Source: JAXDBM01 sp963709485
Lineage (GTDB): Bacteria; Desulfobacterota; Syntrophia; Syntrophales; Fen-1087
Direction: 5' to 3'
NCBI GenBank assembly: GCA_963709485.1
Contig: CAVPWE010000003.1
Location: forward strand, 248,001 to 312,000
Length of the DNA: 64,000 bases
The notes under the pieces were generated by a model. The model ran no database searches. It was not told where the DNA came from and saw only the letters and a list, made by a program, of their open reading frames with translations. The position numbers were made by a program, and so were the translations under genes. Of the stretch, positions 8,022 to 15,835 are shown in pieces. Positions within the stretch are counted from its first letter, which is position 1. The number at the start of each line of letters is the position of its first letter.

Positions 8022-8788
8022 GCGAGCGCAAGAGACAGCCCCATGCGATGGTCTGGATGCTGATCATTTTTTTTACGGGATGCCTGACGCCCTATGACTA
8101 TGAACGTGCAAGGGTTCACAAGGATGTCGGAACGGCCTATATCGAGTCGGGACAATACAATGCAGCGTTGAAAGAACTGCTGCAGGCGGAGAAACACACG
8201 CCGAACGAAGCGCAGATTCATTATTACCTCGGCATCGCCTACTACGGAAAGGGCATGAACGATAACGCCACCCAGGAGTTCAGAAAAGCCATTGATTTGA
8301 AAAAGGATTATTCAGAGGCGCACAACTATCTGGGTACGATTTATCTGAATGCCGGGCAATGGGACATGGCCATCGAGTCCTTCAACCGGGCGCTGGAAAA
8401 CAACGTTTATGACACCCCTGCACTCGCGCTGTACAACATGGGGTGGGCCTATTATAAAAAGCGCGATTATGCGACGGCTCTGAATAAGTACGCCGAGGCC
8501 ATCCGCCGGGAACCCAACACGATCTTGCTCCCCATGATCGAGAAGAACATGGGGCTTATGAATTTTGAGCAGGGGCGGCTGGACGAAGCCATACAACACT
8601 TTAAAGATGCCCTGAAGATCGCCCCCGACTTTGCAGAATCCCGATACTGGCTGGGGGAATGTTATCTGAAGCAGCAGCGGACGGATGAGGCCAGGGCCGC
8701 TTTTCAGGCGGTGGTCAAATCCAGCCCGGAATCGAGATTCGGCGTGTTGGCCCAGACAAAGCTGATTGAACTGAAAAGGGTAAAATAG
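8018..8788 (+). CDS. TPR lipoprotein, PilF/PilW-like
   Basis: 256 residues from the ATG at 8018, which overlaps the previous stop (ATGA) and has AAGGACGGGA upstream; earlier in-frame ATGs lie inside the HD gene. A short basic N-terminus, a hydrophobic stretch and a Cys in FFTGC (about residue 22) form a lipoprotein signal. Six or so tetratricopeptide repeats follow (AYIESGQYNAALKELL, YYLGIAYYGKGM, NYLGTIYLNAGQW and so on). This plan matches PilF/PilW pilotins that help assemble the type IV pilus secretin in the outer membrane, but no pilus genes are adjacent, so it may serve another envelope complex. Confidence 0.8.
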   Translation: MSERKRQPHAMVWMLIIFFTGCLTPYDYERARVHKDVGTAYIESGQYNAALKELLQAEKHTPNEAQIHYYLGIAYYGKGMNDNATQEFRKAIDLKKDYSEAHNYLGTIYLNAGQWDMAIESFNRALENNVYDTPALALYNMGWAYYKKRDYATALNKYAEAIRREPNTILLPMIEKNMGLMNFEQGRLDEAIQHFKDALKIAPDFAESRYWLGECYLKQQRTDEARAAFQAVVKSSPESRFGVLAQTKLIELKRVK

Positions 8789-8811
8789 CGGAAGGACATC
8801 AGGTAGCGATC

Positions 8812-9438
8812 ATGAGTTCCAAAAGGCAACTGAGGATAAACGACATACAGAGCAAAAAGAAGAAAAGAGGCGTCCGGATCCTGGTTTTATCGCTGCTCGT
8901 CACCTGCGTGGTGGGATTCCTCGTTTTTTTCTTTTTAACCCTTTTTGATTCCGTTTATCCACCAGTGGCCGGCAAACAGGGCCAGGAAAAAAGCCGGGAA
9001 AAGCTGAATGTAACTCTTTATTTCTCGGATGCAAACGAACGTTTTTTATTGCCGGAGAAAAGGTACGTTCCCAAGGATGCCGATCCCGAGCGGCAGGCCC
9101 AGGAAATCGTGAAAGCCCTCATTGAAGGATCGAAGTCGGGCTTGGTCAACACCTTTCCTGAAAAAACGGAACTGCTGAATATCAGAATCGAAAAGCCGGA
9201 AACAGCCCTGGTCAGTTTCGGGCACAGTCTGATCGATAACCATCCCGGCGGCAGCGCCAGTGAGACGGCCACCGTCTATTCGCTGACCAACACGCTCATC
9301 ACCAATACACCGGGCATCCGGAAGGTGAAAATCCTGATTGACGGGAAAGAAAGGGAGTCCATTCGTGGCCATGTCAGCATCCGGAATGAATTCAACTTCA
9401 ACAAAGAGTTGATCGCGCCGGGCGCCAAGGAAGGATGA
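8812..9438 (+). CDS. membrane-anchored GerMN-domain protein
   Basis: 208 residues: a basic cytoplasmic tail (1-19), one transmembrane helix (about 22-44) and an extracytoplasmic GerMN domain (about 65-190). The domain shows VTLYFSDANERFLLPEKR, a region rich in small residues (HPGGSASETATVYSL) and KILIDGKE. GerMN domains occur in spore germination protein GerM and in many Gram-negative envelope proteins, where their role is unclear. It follows the TPR lipoprotein by 23 bases and ends 15 bases before the EF-G gene. Confidence 0.85.
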   Translation: MSSKRQLRINDIQSKKKKRGVRILVLSLLVTCVVGFLVFFFLTLFDSVYPPVAGKQGQEKSREKLNVTLYFSDANERFLLPEKRYVPKDADPERQAQEIVKALIEGSKSGLVNTFPEKTELLNIRIEKPETALVSFGHSLIDNHPGGSASETATVYSLTNTLITNTPGIRKVKILIDGKERESIRGHVSIRNEFNFNKELIAPGAKEG

Positions 9439-9453
9439 GGCTGAAAAAAGCAA

Positions 9454-11487
9454 GTGGCGTCGAAATCGAAACTGTCCAGAACAAGAAATATCGGAATCAT
9501 TGCCCACATCGATGCGGGTAAAACCACCGTCACCGAAAGGATTCTTTTTTACACCGGCAAGTCTTACAAGATGGGAGAAGTCCATGACGGTGAAGCCGTG
9601 ATGGATTGGATGCCTCAGGAGCAGGAGCGCGGGATTACAATCACATCGGCGGTGACGACCTGCTCATGGCTGAATCATGAGATTCACATTATTGACACGC
9701 CCGGACACGTGGATTTCACCATCGAAGTGGAAAGGTCTCTTCGGGTTCTCGATGGCGCCGTGGTTGTCTTTTGTGCAGTCGGTGGCGTTGAGCCGCAGTC
9801 CGAGACCGTCTGGCACCAGGCGGACAAATACCATGTGCCCAAGGTCGCTTTTATCAACAAGATGGATCGGGTGGGCGCCGACTTCTTCGCTGCGATCCGG
9901 ATGATGTCGGAAAGGTTCAATTCCAAACCCGTGCCGGTGCAAATGCCCTGGGGTCAGGGGGAGAACTTCAACGGCGTCATTGACCTGATCCGTCAAAAGC
10001 TGCTGACCTGGGATCCGTCAACGCTGGGTCTGTCCTACGTTCTTTCCGAGATTCCGGAGGACATGAGACCGCAGATGGAAGCGTATCGCGAGGGGATGCT
10101 GGAAACTCTGGCCGAACTGGATGACGATTTTGCGGACAAATACCTGGAAGGCGCTCCTCTTTCCGAGAAGGACATCATGGAGACGGTCAGAAAAGCAACC
10201 CTCTCTCTGAAAATCGTCCCTGTCATGTGCGGGTCTGCACTCAGAAACAAAGGCGTTCAGCCTGTTCTCGACGCGGTTGTTGCTTACCTGCCTTCGCCGG
10301 AGGATGTACCGCCTGTAAAGGGGACCAACCCTCTCACCAAAACGGAGGAAACACGCATCAGCAGCAACCAGGAACCGCTCGCCGCCCTGGCCTTCAAGAT
10401 CATGCAGGACGAAGGCCGCAAGATGACCTATCTGAGGATATATTCGGGACAAATCAGGGCCGGTAACGAGATCTATAATGCCAGCAAGCGAAAAAAGGAA
10501 AAGGTTGCCAGGCTCCTGAAAATGCATGCCAACAAAAGGGAACGGGTCGAGCAGGCCTCTGCCGGCGAGATCATCGCCGTCATGGGGCTCAAGGAGACCG
10601 TGACGGGCGATACGATATGCGAGGAGTCCCGTCCCATTCTTCTGGAACCCATCGAATTCTATGATCCCGTGATCAGCCAGGCCATCGAGGCCAAGACCCC
10701 CGCCGACCAGGAGAAACTCTCCCTGGCCCTTGCCAAATTCATGGAAGAGGACCCGACCATCAAAGTCAAATATGAGGACGAAACGGCACAGACCGTCATT
10801 TCCGGCATGGGTGAGCTTCATCTCGAGATCATCATTGACCGCCTCCTTCGTGAATTCAACACGCATGTTAACGTCGGGAAGCCGCGGGTGGTCTACCGTG
10901 AAACCATACAGAAAAATGTGGAGATCGAACGGCGTTTCGAAAAAGAACTGGGCGAGAAAAAGCACTTCGGTCATGTCCGGCTGAGTCTGGAACCCCTGGA
11001 AAGGGGGGGTAGTGTTGAATTCGTGCGGCAGATGGACGGAGATTCAATTCCGGAAGAATACCTCGTCGCCGTCGAGGAAGGGATTCATGAAGCGGCCCTG
11101 AGCGGCTGTCTGTCCGGTTACCCGCTGGTGGACATCCGGGTCCGGCTGATCGGCGGTTCCTATCGGGAGGGGGAGTCTTCGTTGCTGGGGTATAAAATTG
11201 CCGCCGGATCGGCCTTCAAGGACGGATGCGCGCAGGCCGAACCCATCCAGTTGGAACCCGTCATGGATGTCGATGTGATCACCCCCAGCGAATTCATGGG
11301 GGACGTGATCGGGGACATTCATGCGAGGCGCGGTGAAATTCAGGCGGTGACGCCAAAGGGATCGATCAGTGAAATCAGGGCCAGGGTGCCGTTGAGGGCT
11401 CTGTTCGGGTACTCAACAGACCTCCGGTCGGCGACGCAGGGCAGAGCCGTTTTCTCCATGCAGTTTTTCCGGTTCGACAAGGCCTGA
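9454..11487 (+). CDS. elongation factor G paralogue
   Basis: 677 residues with a GTG start. All GTPase boxes are present: AHIDAGKTT (G1), RGITIT (G2), DTPGH (G3), NKMD (G4) and GSA (G5), followed by domains II-V (ISGMGELHLEII in domain III; GDVIGDIHARRGEI in domain V). It moves tRNA-mRNA on the ribosome or assists in recycling. It is slightly shorter than a housekeeping FusA and is not in a ribosomal str operon, which suggests a second EF-G copy (FusA2-like) with a specialised or stress role. No good ribosome-binding site stands right before the GTG; the nearest purine stretch is about 20 bases away. Confidence 0.9.
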   Translation: MASKSKLSRTRNIGIIAHIDAGKTTVTERILFYTGKSYKMGEVHDGEAVMDWMPQEQERGITITSAVTTCSWLNHEIHIIDTPGHVDFTIEVERSLRVLDGAVVVFCAVGGVEPQSETVWHQADKYHVPKVAFINKMDRVGADFFAAIRMMSERFNSKPVPVQMPWGQGENFNGVIDLIRQKLLTWDPSTLGLSYVLSEIPEDMRPQMEAYREGMLETLAELDDDFADKYLEGAPLSEKDIMETVRKATLSLKIVPVMCGSALRNKGVQPVLDAVVAYLPSPEDVPPVKGTNPLTKTEETRISSNQEPLAALAFKIMQDEGRKMTYLRIYSGQIRAGNEIYNASKRKKEKVARLLKMHANKRERVEQASAGEIIAVMGLKETVTGDTICEESRPILLEPIEFYDPVISQAIEAKTPADQEKLSLALAKFMEEDPTIKVKYEDETAQTVISGMGELHLEIIIDRLLREFNTHVNVGKPRVVYRETIQKNVEIERRFEKELGEKKHFGHVRLSLEPLERGGSVEFVRQMDGDSIPEEYLVAVEEGIHEAALSGCLSGYPLVDIRVRLIGGSYREGESSLLGYKIAAGSAFKDGCAQAEPIQLEPVMDVDVITPSEFMGDVIGDIHARRGEIQAVTPKGSISEIRARVPLRALFGYSTDLRSATQGRAVFSMQFFRFDKA

Positions 11488-11582
11488 GGCACGCAGCGAC
11501 AACATGGCGTGTCTCAAGTCAGGAAAGGCCCAAAACATTGTCCTCGAATCTTCCGGCCACACCCGAGCAAAGGATCGGGACG

Positions 11583-13712
11583 ATGCCTGCGGGAATGCAT
11601 AAAACGAAAAACACCCCTTCTTCAACAAGCCTGTCGCTGCTCGACAAAGACAAACTTTTAGAGAGCATATTCCGGATCGGTTCCTATGTGAACAACCAAC
11701 CCGGACTGGATGTAATCCTTGGTAAGATCCTGGATGAGGTTGTTGACACCATCGGTTTTGATCGGGGCATCATCCGCCTGTTTGATGATGAAAAGCAGTT
11801 TCTGGTTGCGAAGGTTGTCAAGAATTACAGTCACGAGGAAGCCGAAAGGGCCTTTGCCGTTGCCCTCGACATGAATGTCCACGACTGTCTGGCTGTAAAA
11901 GCGGCTAAATCCGGTCAGTATCTCGCCATTGAAGCAGCGTCCTCGGATCCGAGAATCACGGAAACGGACCGGATGCTGACCAAACTTTCCTATCAGGGTT
12001 CCATTTTCTGTGCGCCCCTAAAGGCGGGTGATGAGGTTATGGGCACGCTGGCTGCATGGTGCGAGGCAGAGACGAAATTTTTTCCCGAACAGATCAACCT
12101 GTTCCAAACCTTTGCCAGTCAAATCAGTGTCCTGATCCAGAATGCAAGACTTTTTGAAGCCAATTCCGAAAAAATCAGCCAACTGATGATCCTTCAGGAA
12201 GCCGTTTCGGAAATGAATTCCAGCTATGTGCTGGACAACCGGATCCTTGAAATTATTTCGCAGGGCGCCCTGAAGATCGCCGGCGCCGACCGGGTGCTCG
12301 TCTATTTTCTGGATATGGAGAAGAACCAGTGCTTCATCTATGACGGAAAAGAAGTTTTCATCGGCGACAGGGAGACCCTCGACGACAGGATTGAACGAAG
12401 CATCATCAAGCAGGCCATGGAAAAGAACGCCCACGTGGCTTGCAGCGCCGCCGCCGGGCAATCCCTCCCCGAGCTTTTTGAAGGCTATCCGGCTGAAATC
12501 GCACTGCCGCTCCGCATCAAGGAAAAGTTCAACGGCGCCCTGTATCTTTCCAAGAAATCCGGCGTTTTTTCACGGGAACGGATCAACATGCTGGATATTC
12601 TCTGCAAAAATGCGGTAACGGCCTATGACAATGCCATCATGCACGCCAAACTGTCCATGGAAGCCAAAGCGCTGAAGACGGAGGTCGAAAAGCTCAAAAA
12701 AAACGAGGATATGCTCCTCGGGTTCCATGATATTCTCGGCCGGTCCAGAAAGATGCTGGATATTTTCTGGCTTATCGAAAATGTGGCCGGCCACAACACC
12801 AGTGTTCTGATTCAAGGCGAGAGCGGTACGGGCAAGGAGCTGATTGCACGGGCCATTCACCGCCAGAGCGATCGTCATGCCAGATCCCTGGTGGATGTCA
12901 ACTGCGCGGCCATTCCCGGGACGCTGCTGGAAAGCGAGCTGTTCGGATATGAGGCCGGGGCATTCACCGATGCCCGAAGAAGAAAAATCGGTCTGCTCGA
13001 GTATGCCAGCGGCGGCACGCTGCTGCTGGATGAAATCGGGGATATGAGCACGCAGCTGCAGGCGAAGTTTCTGCGGATGCTGGAGGATGGCCACGTGCGG
13101 CGTTTGGGAGGAACGGAAAACGTGCCGATCGACGTCCGTTTCATCTTTTCGACCAACAAGGATATAAGCCGCATGGTGGCGGAGGGATTGTTTCGCGAGG
13201 ATCTTTTCTATCGCATCAGTGTTGTGCCGATTGTCATCCCCCCCCTGCGTGAAAGGGCGGATGACATCATGCTGCTTGCCCAGTATTATGTTGAGGAGTT
13301 CAATAAAAAACTCATGAAACGGGTCAGAGGATTCAGCGAGGATGCTGAACAGGTCCTGAAGCATTACTCCTGGCCGGGGAATGTCAGGGAACTTAAGAAT
13401 ATCATAGAACGGGTGATGATCCTCAAACGGGCGGGTACGACCATCCGGGCTGAAAACCTGCCTGCTGAAATGAAGTCGGTGACGCATTCGGAAAGTGCAG
13501 CATCCGTGTATGCAACGATTCCCATTTTTTCATCGGATCCTGTGAACTACGATCAGATCACAATGAAGATGACAGGGCAGATCAAACGGCAGATGCTGGC
13601 ACATGCCTTGGAGGTCAACCATGGCAACAAAACCAAGGCAGCAAAAATGCTGAACATTTCTCGATATAAGCTGATCCGTGAACTGAGCAAGACAACAGGC
13701 GGAGGGCAATAA
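11583..13712 (+). CDS. sigma-54-dependent activator: GAF-GAF-AAA+-Fis HTH
   Basis: 709 residues from ATG 11583 (AAAGGA 8 bases upstream; the TTG at 11538 lacks one). Two GAF sensor domains (about 30-190 and 200-355), a short coiled coil (355-378), and an AAA+ domain with Walker A GESGTGKE (about 412), Walker B LLLDEIGD (about 480) and the arginine-finger region REDLFYR. The C-terminus has a Fis-type helix-turn-helix (NKTKAAKMLNISRYKLIREL). The loop that touches sigma-54 reads GAFTDA (459-464) and not GAFTGA. There is no receiver domain, so it senses a ligand or redox state directly through the GAF domains, in the manner of NorR or FhlA. Its target may be the sigma-54 promoter 250 bases downstream. 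Confidence 0.93.
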   Translation: MPAGMHKTKNTPSSTSLSLLDKDKLLESIFRIGSYVNNQPGLDVILGKILDEVVDTIGFDRGIIRLFDDEKQFLVAKVVKNYSHEEAERAFAVALDMNVHDCLAVKAAKSGQYLAIEAASSDPRITETDRMLTKLSYQGSIFCAPLKAGDEVMGTLAAWCEAETKFFPEQINLFQTFASQISVLIQNARLFEANSEKISQLMILQEAVSEMNSSYVLDNRILEIISQGALKIAGADRVLVYFLDMEKNQCFIYDGKEVFIGDRETLDDRIERSIIKQAMEKNAHVACSAAAGQSLPELFEGYPAEIALPLRIKEKFNGALYLSKKSGVFSRERINMLDILCKNAVTAYDNAIMHAKLSMEAKALKTEVEKLKKNEDMLLGFHDILGRSRKMLDIFWLIENVAGHNTSVLIQGESGTGKELIARAIHRQSDRHARSLVDVNCAAIPGTLLESELFGYEAGAFTDARRRKIGLLEYASGGTLLLDEIGDMSTQLQAKFLRMLEDGHVRRLGGTENVPIDVRFIFSTNKDISRMVAEGLFREDLFYRISVVPIVIPPLRERADDIMLLAQYYVEEFNKKLMKRVRGFSEDAEQVLKHYSWPGNVRELKNIIERVMILKRAGTTIRAENLPAEMKSVTHSESAASVYATIPIFSSDPVNYDQITMKMTGQIKRQMLAHALEVNHGNKTKAAKMLNISRYKLIRELSKTTGGGQ

Positions 13713-13720
13713 CAAAAAAA

Positions 13721-13764
13721 GTGCACGACTGTGCGATAAGTGAACATAACGTGAAATTCGTGAA
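13721..13764 (+). repeat. five GTG-type short repeats at helical phasing
   Basis: GTGCA, GTGCG, GTGAA, GTGAA and GTGAA begin at 13721, 13731, 13740, 13751 and 13760, i.e. every 9-11 bases, so they face one side of the helix. They start right after the activator gene and about 200-245 bases upstream of the sigma-54 promoter, the usual distance for an enhancer. Enhancer function is inferred. Confidence 0.35.
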
Positions 13765-13929
13765 CACCTGCGAAAATGCCTCTGGTCCTTAATCTTCGCT
13801 GTTCATCTGCCTGACTGTGCAATATCCGCACAATTTTCCCAGACGTGAATGCCGTTCAGGTATCTTCGACCAATGCTGTTTTCTGTCCTCTGTACTTCTG
13901 AAACATTCATATAATCAAATTGTTGCAAA

Positions 13930-13949
13930 ATGCCGCAGGCATGTATGCC
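13930..13949. promoter_or_regulatory. overlapping ATGCC/GGCAT palindromes
   Basis: ATGCC-GCA-GGCAT-GT-ATGCC: two palindromes sharing the middle half-site, ending 15 bases before the -24 element. It could be a binding site for the activator or for a second regulator. Confidence 0.35.
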
Positions 13950-13964
13950 GACGATTGTTATAAC

Positions 13965-13979
13965 TGGCATTGATTTTGC
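13965..13979 (+). promoter_or_regulatory. sigma-54 promoter (-24/-12)
   Basis: TGGCAT, 5 bases, TTGC with the invariant GG and GC at correct spacing. Expected start point is near 13991. It lies downstream of a sigma-54 activator gene and points into a stretch with no convincing gene. Confidence 0.55.
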
Positions 13980-14044
13980 AAAAATAACCAGCAACAATAA
14001 TCTTCAAGTCAAGAACGGATAATGACGCCGGAACAACCGAACGG

Positions 14045-14257
14045 ATGGAGAAATCAGATCAGGATAACAAAGCACAGCGTGAAAATCTTGACGAAGCCGA
14101 CGAAGAGAGGAAATCAGACAGAGTCAGTGAGTATCACTTTTTCGTTGCAAGAGACATTCAGGGCGGAGGACGGGAGTTAACCGGCAAAGATGCGGAAAGC
14201 GGTGAGAAAAAAGAGATCGAAGAAGATCGAAGCGTCACGTTTTTTCTTTCCGAGTGA
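14045..14257 (+). CDS. doubtful small acidic ORF
   Basis: 70 residues, almost entirely charged (EKSDQDNKAQRENLDEADEERK), no hydrophobic core, no recognisable family and no Shine-Dalgarno before the ATG. A second frame from ATG 14022 (51 residues) overlaps it. Either may be the coding part of the transcript from the sigma-54 promoter, or neither is translated. Confidence 0.2.
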   Translation: MEKSDQDNKAQRENLDEADEERKSDRVSEYHFFVARDIQGGGRELTGKDAESGEKKEIEEDRSVTFFLSE

Positions 14258-14385
14258 AGGGTTTGCAGTTTGTTGAATTAGTAACAGCCGGCGGGTGGTT
14301 TCTTTTCCCTCCTTTCCACCCGCCGGCCCCCCTGATGAAAGCCTGGAAGAGGTCACCGCAGCATGCTTCTTTCAGTCAACAGAGT

Positions 14386-14435
14386 GTGGTGGATGGTTTC
14401 CAGGTTCCCTCCTTTTCCATCCGCCACATTTTTTT
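14386..14435 (+). terminator. intrinsic terminator (hairpin 2 of the candidate RNA)
   Basis: Stem GTGGTGGATGG / CCATCCGCCAC (one G-T pair) followed by A and seven T at 14429-14435. It is rightward and lies 70 bases before the end of the oppositely oriented ychF. Confidence 0.75.
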
Positions 14436-14508
14436 GCATTTTGAAAAACATTAAAAGGGCCAGTTGTTATCCGGGACCCGTTTGCAACGGATGCGCAACT
14501 GTGAGCTT

Positions 14509-15600
14509 CTATACGTTGAACCGGAACAGCACAATATCCCCGTCCTCGATTACGTAATCCTTTCCCTCCGAGCGGAGCAATCCTTTCTCTCTTGCCTGGT
14601 TCAGCCCTCCCCAATGCTCGAAATCCCTGTAATGCAGGATTTCCGCACGAATGAAGCCCTTTTCCATATCGCTGTGTATCTTGCCGGCCGCCTTGGGCGC
14701 CTTCGTCCCCCTGGGAACGGTCCAGGCCCGGAGTTCGGGGCCGACGGTTGTGTAGAAGGTGATGAGCCCCAGGATCTCGTAACCGAGGCGGATCAACTGA
14801 TGAAGCCCGGATTCCTTTAACCCCAGATCCTCGAGAAACTCCTGGCGTTCATCGCGCGAGAGCGCTGCGATTTCCGCCTCCATGTCTCCGCAGATGACAA
14901 TGACCTTGGCGCCTTCATCTGCCGCGAACGCCTCGACCTGTCGGACATAGTCGCCGTTGCCCTTCAAAATGGCTTCGCTGACATTCGCGACGTACAGAAC
15001 TTTTTTCGACGTCAGCAGATTCAGCTCATCGATTTCATCCCGGCACTCTTCATGGCGGACATTTCTTGCTGCAATGCCCTTTCCCAGTGTGTCGTGATAT
15101 CTGGCATAGGAATCAAGCGCCTTACGCAGGGACTTGTCTCCCGTTTTGAGCAGCCGCTCGGTTTTTTCCATGCGTTTTTCCAGTGTTTCCAGGTCTGCAA
15201 GCAGAAGTTCGGTATTGATGATTTCAATATCCCGTATGGGATCGATCGCGCCGCTCAGGTGAACGATGTCGGGGTCGTCAAAGCAGCGCACGATGTGCAG
15301 TAGCGCGTCCACCTCGCGGATGTGTCCGAGAAAACGGTTGCCGAGACCCTCTCCCCGGCTGGCTCCCTTGACGAGGCCCGCGATATCGAGAAACTCCATG
15401 GTTGTGTATGTCGTCTGGGGGGGATGAAGCATCGAAGCGATTGTTTCGAGCCTTTCATCCGGAACGGAAACAATGCCGATATTGGGGTCGATGGTGCAGA
15501 AAGGATAATTGGCCACCTCGGCGCCGGCGGCCGTCAGGGCGTTGAAGATGGTTGATTTGCCGACATTGGGAAGACCGATGATCCCGCAGCGAAATCCCAT
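14509..15600 (-). CDS. ychF: ribosome-binding ATPase/GTPase YchF (Obg family)
   Basis: 363 residues, the usual length. P-loop GLPNVGKST (9-17), switch region with NYPFCTIDPN, DIAGLVKGASRGEGLGN (G3 with flanking signature), and the NVSE motif in place of the usual NKxD. That NVSE motif explains why this family prefers ATP. A C-terminal TGS domain is present (FYTTVGPELRAWTVPRGTKAPKAAG). It binds ribosomes and takes part in translation and stress control. It is monocistronic between the hppA terminator and the candidate RNA. Confidence 0.96.
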   Translation of the reverse strand: MGFRCGIIGLPNVGKSTIFNALTAAGAEVANYPFCTIDPNIGIVSVPDERLETIASMLHPPQTTYTTMEFLDIAGLVKGASRGEGLGNRFLGHIREVDALLHIVRCFDDPDIVHLSGAIDPIRDIEIINTELLLADLETLEKRMEKTERLLKTGDKSLRKALDSYARYHDTLGKGIAARNVRHEECRDEIDELNLLTSKKVLYVANVSEAILKGNGDYVRQVEAFAADEGAKVIVICGDMEAEIAALSRDERQEFLEDLGLKESGLHQLIRLGYEILGLITFYTTVGPELRAWTVPRGTKAPKAAGKIHSDMEKGFIRAEILHYRDFEHWGGLNQAREKGLLRSEGKDYVIEDGDIVLFRFNV

Positions 15601-15770
15601 GATAGCCTCCTTACCGTCTGTAAAAAGCCTGGTCCACGCTAAGGATTTTTGGACGACCTGTCAAGTCAAAAGGGGATTCTGATGCATGGTTGCGGGGGCG
15701 AAATCGGAAGGGACTGTTTTCAGCGCTGTACAAACGAATTCAGTTGTTCAGGGCCTGCACACGAAAATAA

Positions 15771-15799
15771 AAAATCGCCCCCGAAACGGGGGCGATTTT
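15771..15799. terminator. intrinsic terminator of hppA
   Basis: Perfect 13-bp stem AAAATCGCCCCCG with a 3-base loop, closed by T-rich sequence on the minus strand, 37 bases after the hppA stop. The T-run on the plus strand is shorter. Confidence 0.88.
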
Positions 15800-15835
15800 G
15801 AATGGATCAAGGTCTGTAGTAAAAACCTGTTAAAG

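Larger units (their letters stand above)
13991..14436 (+). ncRNA. candidate sigma-54-driven RNA with two anti-Shine-Dalgarno hairpins
   Basis: The span runs from the predicted start point to the intrinsic terminator. Its 3-prime half has two related stem-loops. Hairpin 1 is 14287-14327, a perfect 12-bp stem GCCGGCGGGTGG with a 17-base pyrimidine loop. Hairpin 2 is 14386-14427, an 11-bp stem with one G-T pair and a 20-base loop. Both loops contain TTCCCTCCTTT, which includes CCTCCTTT, the end of 16S rRNA that pairs with ribosome-binding sites. The RNA could therefore cover Shine-Dalgarno sequences of target mRNAs. On the opposite strand the loops would read AAGGAGGG, a CsrA-like GGA loop, but there is no terminator in that direction. 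Expression is not shown. Confidence 0.4.
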
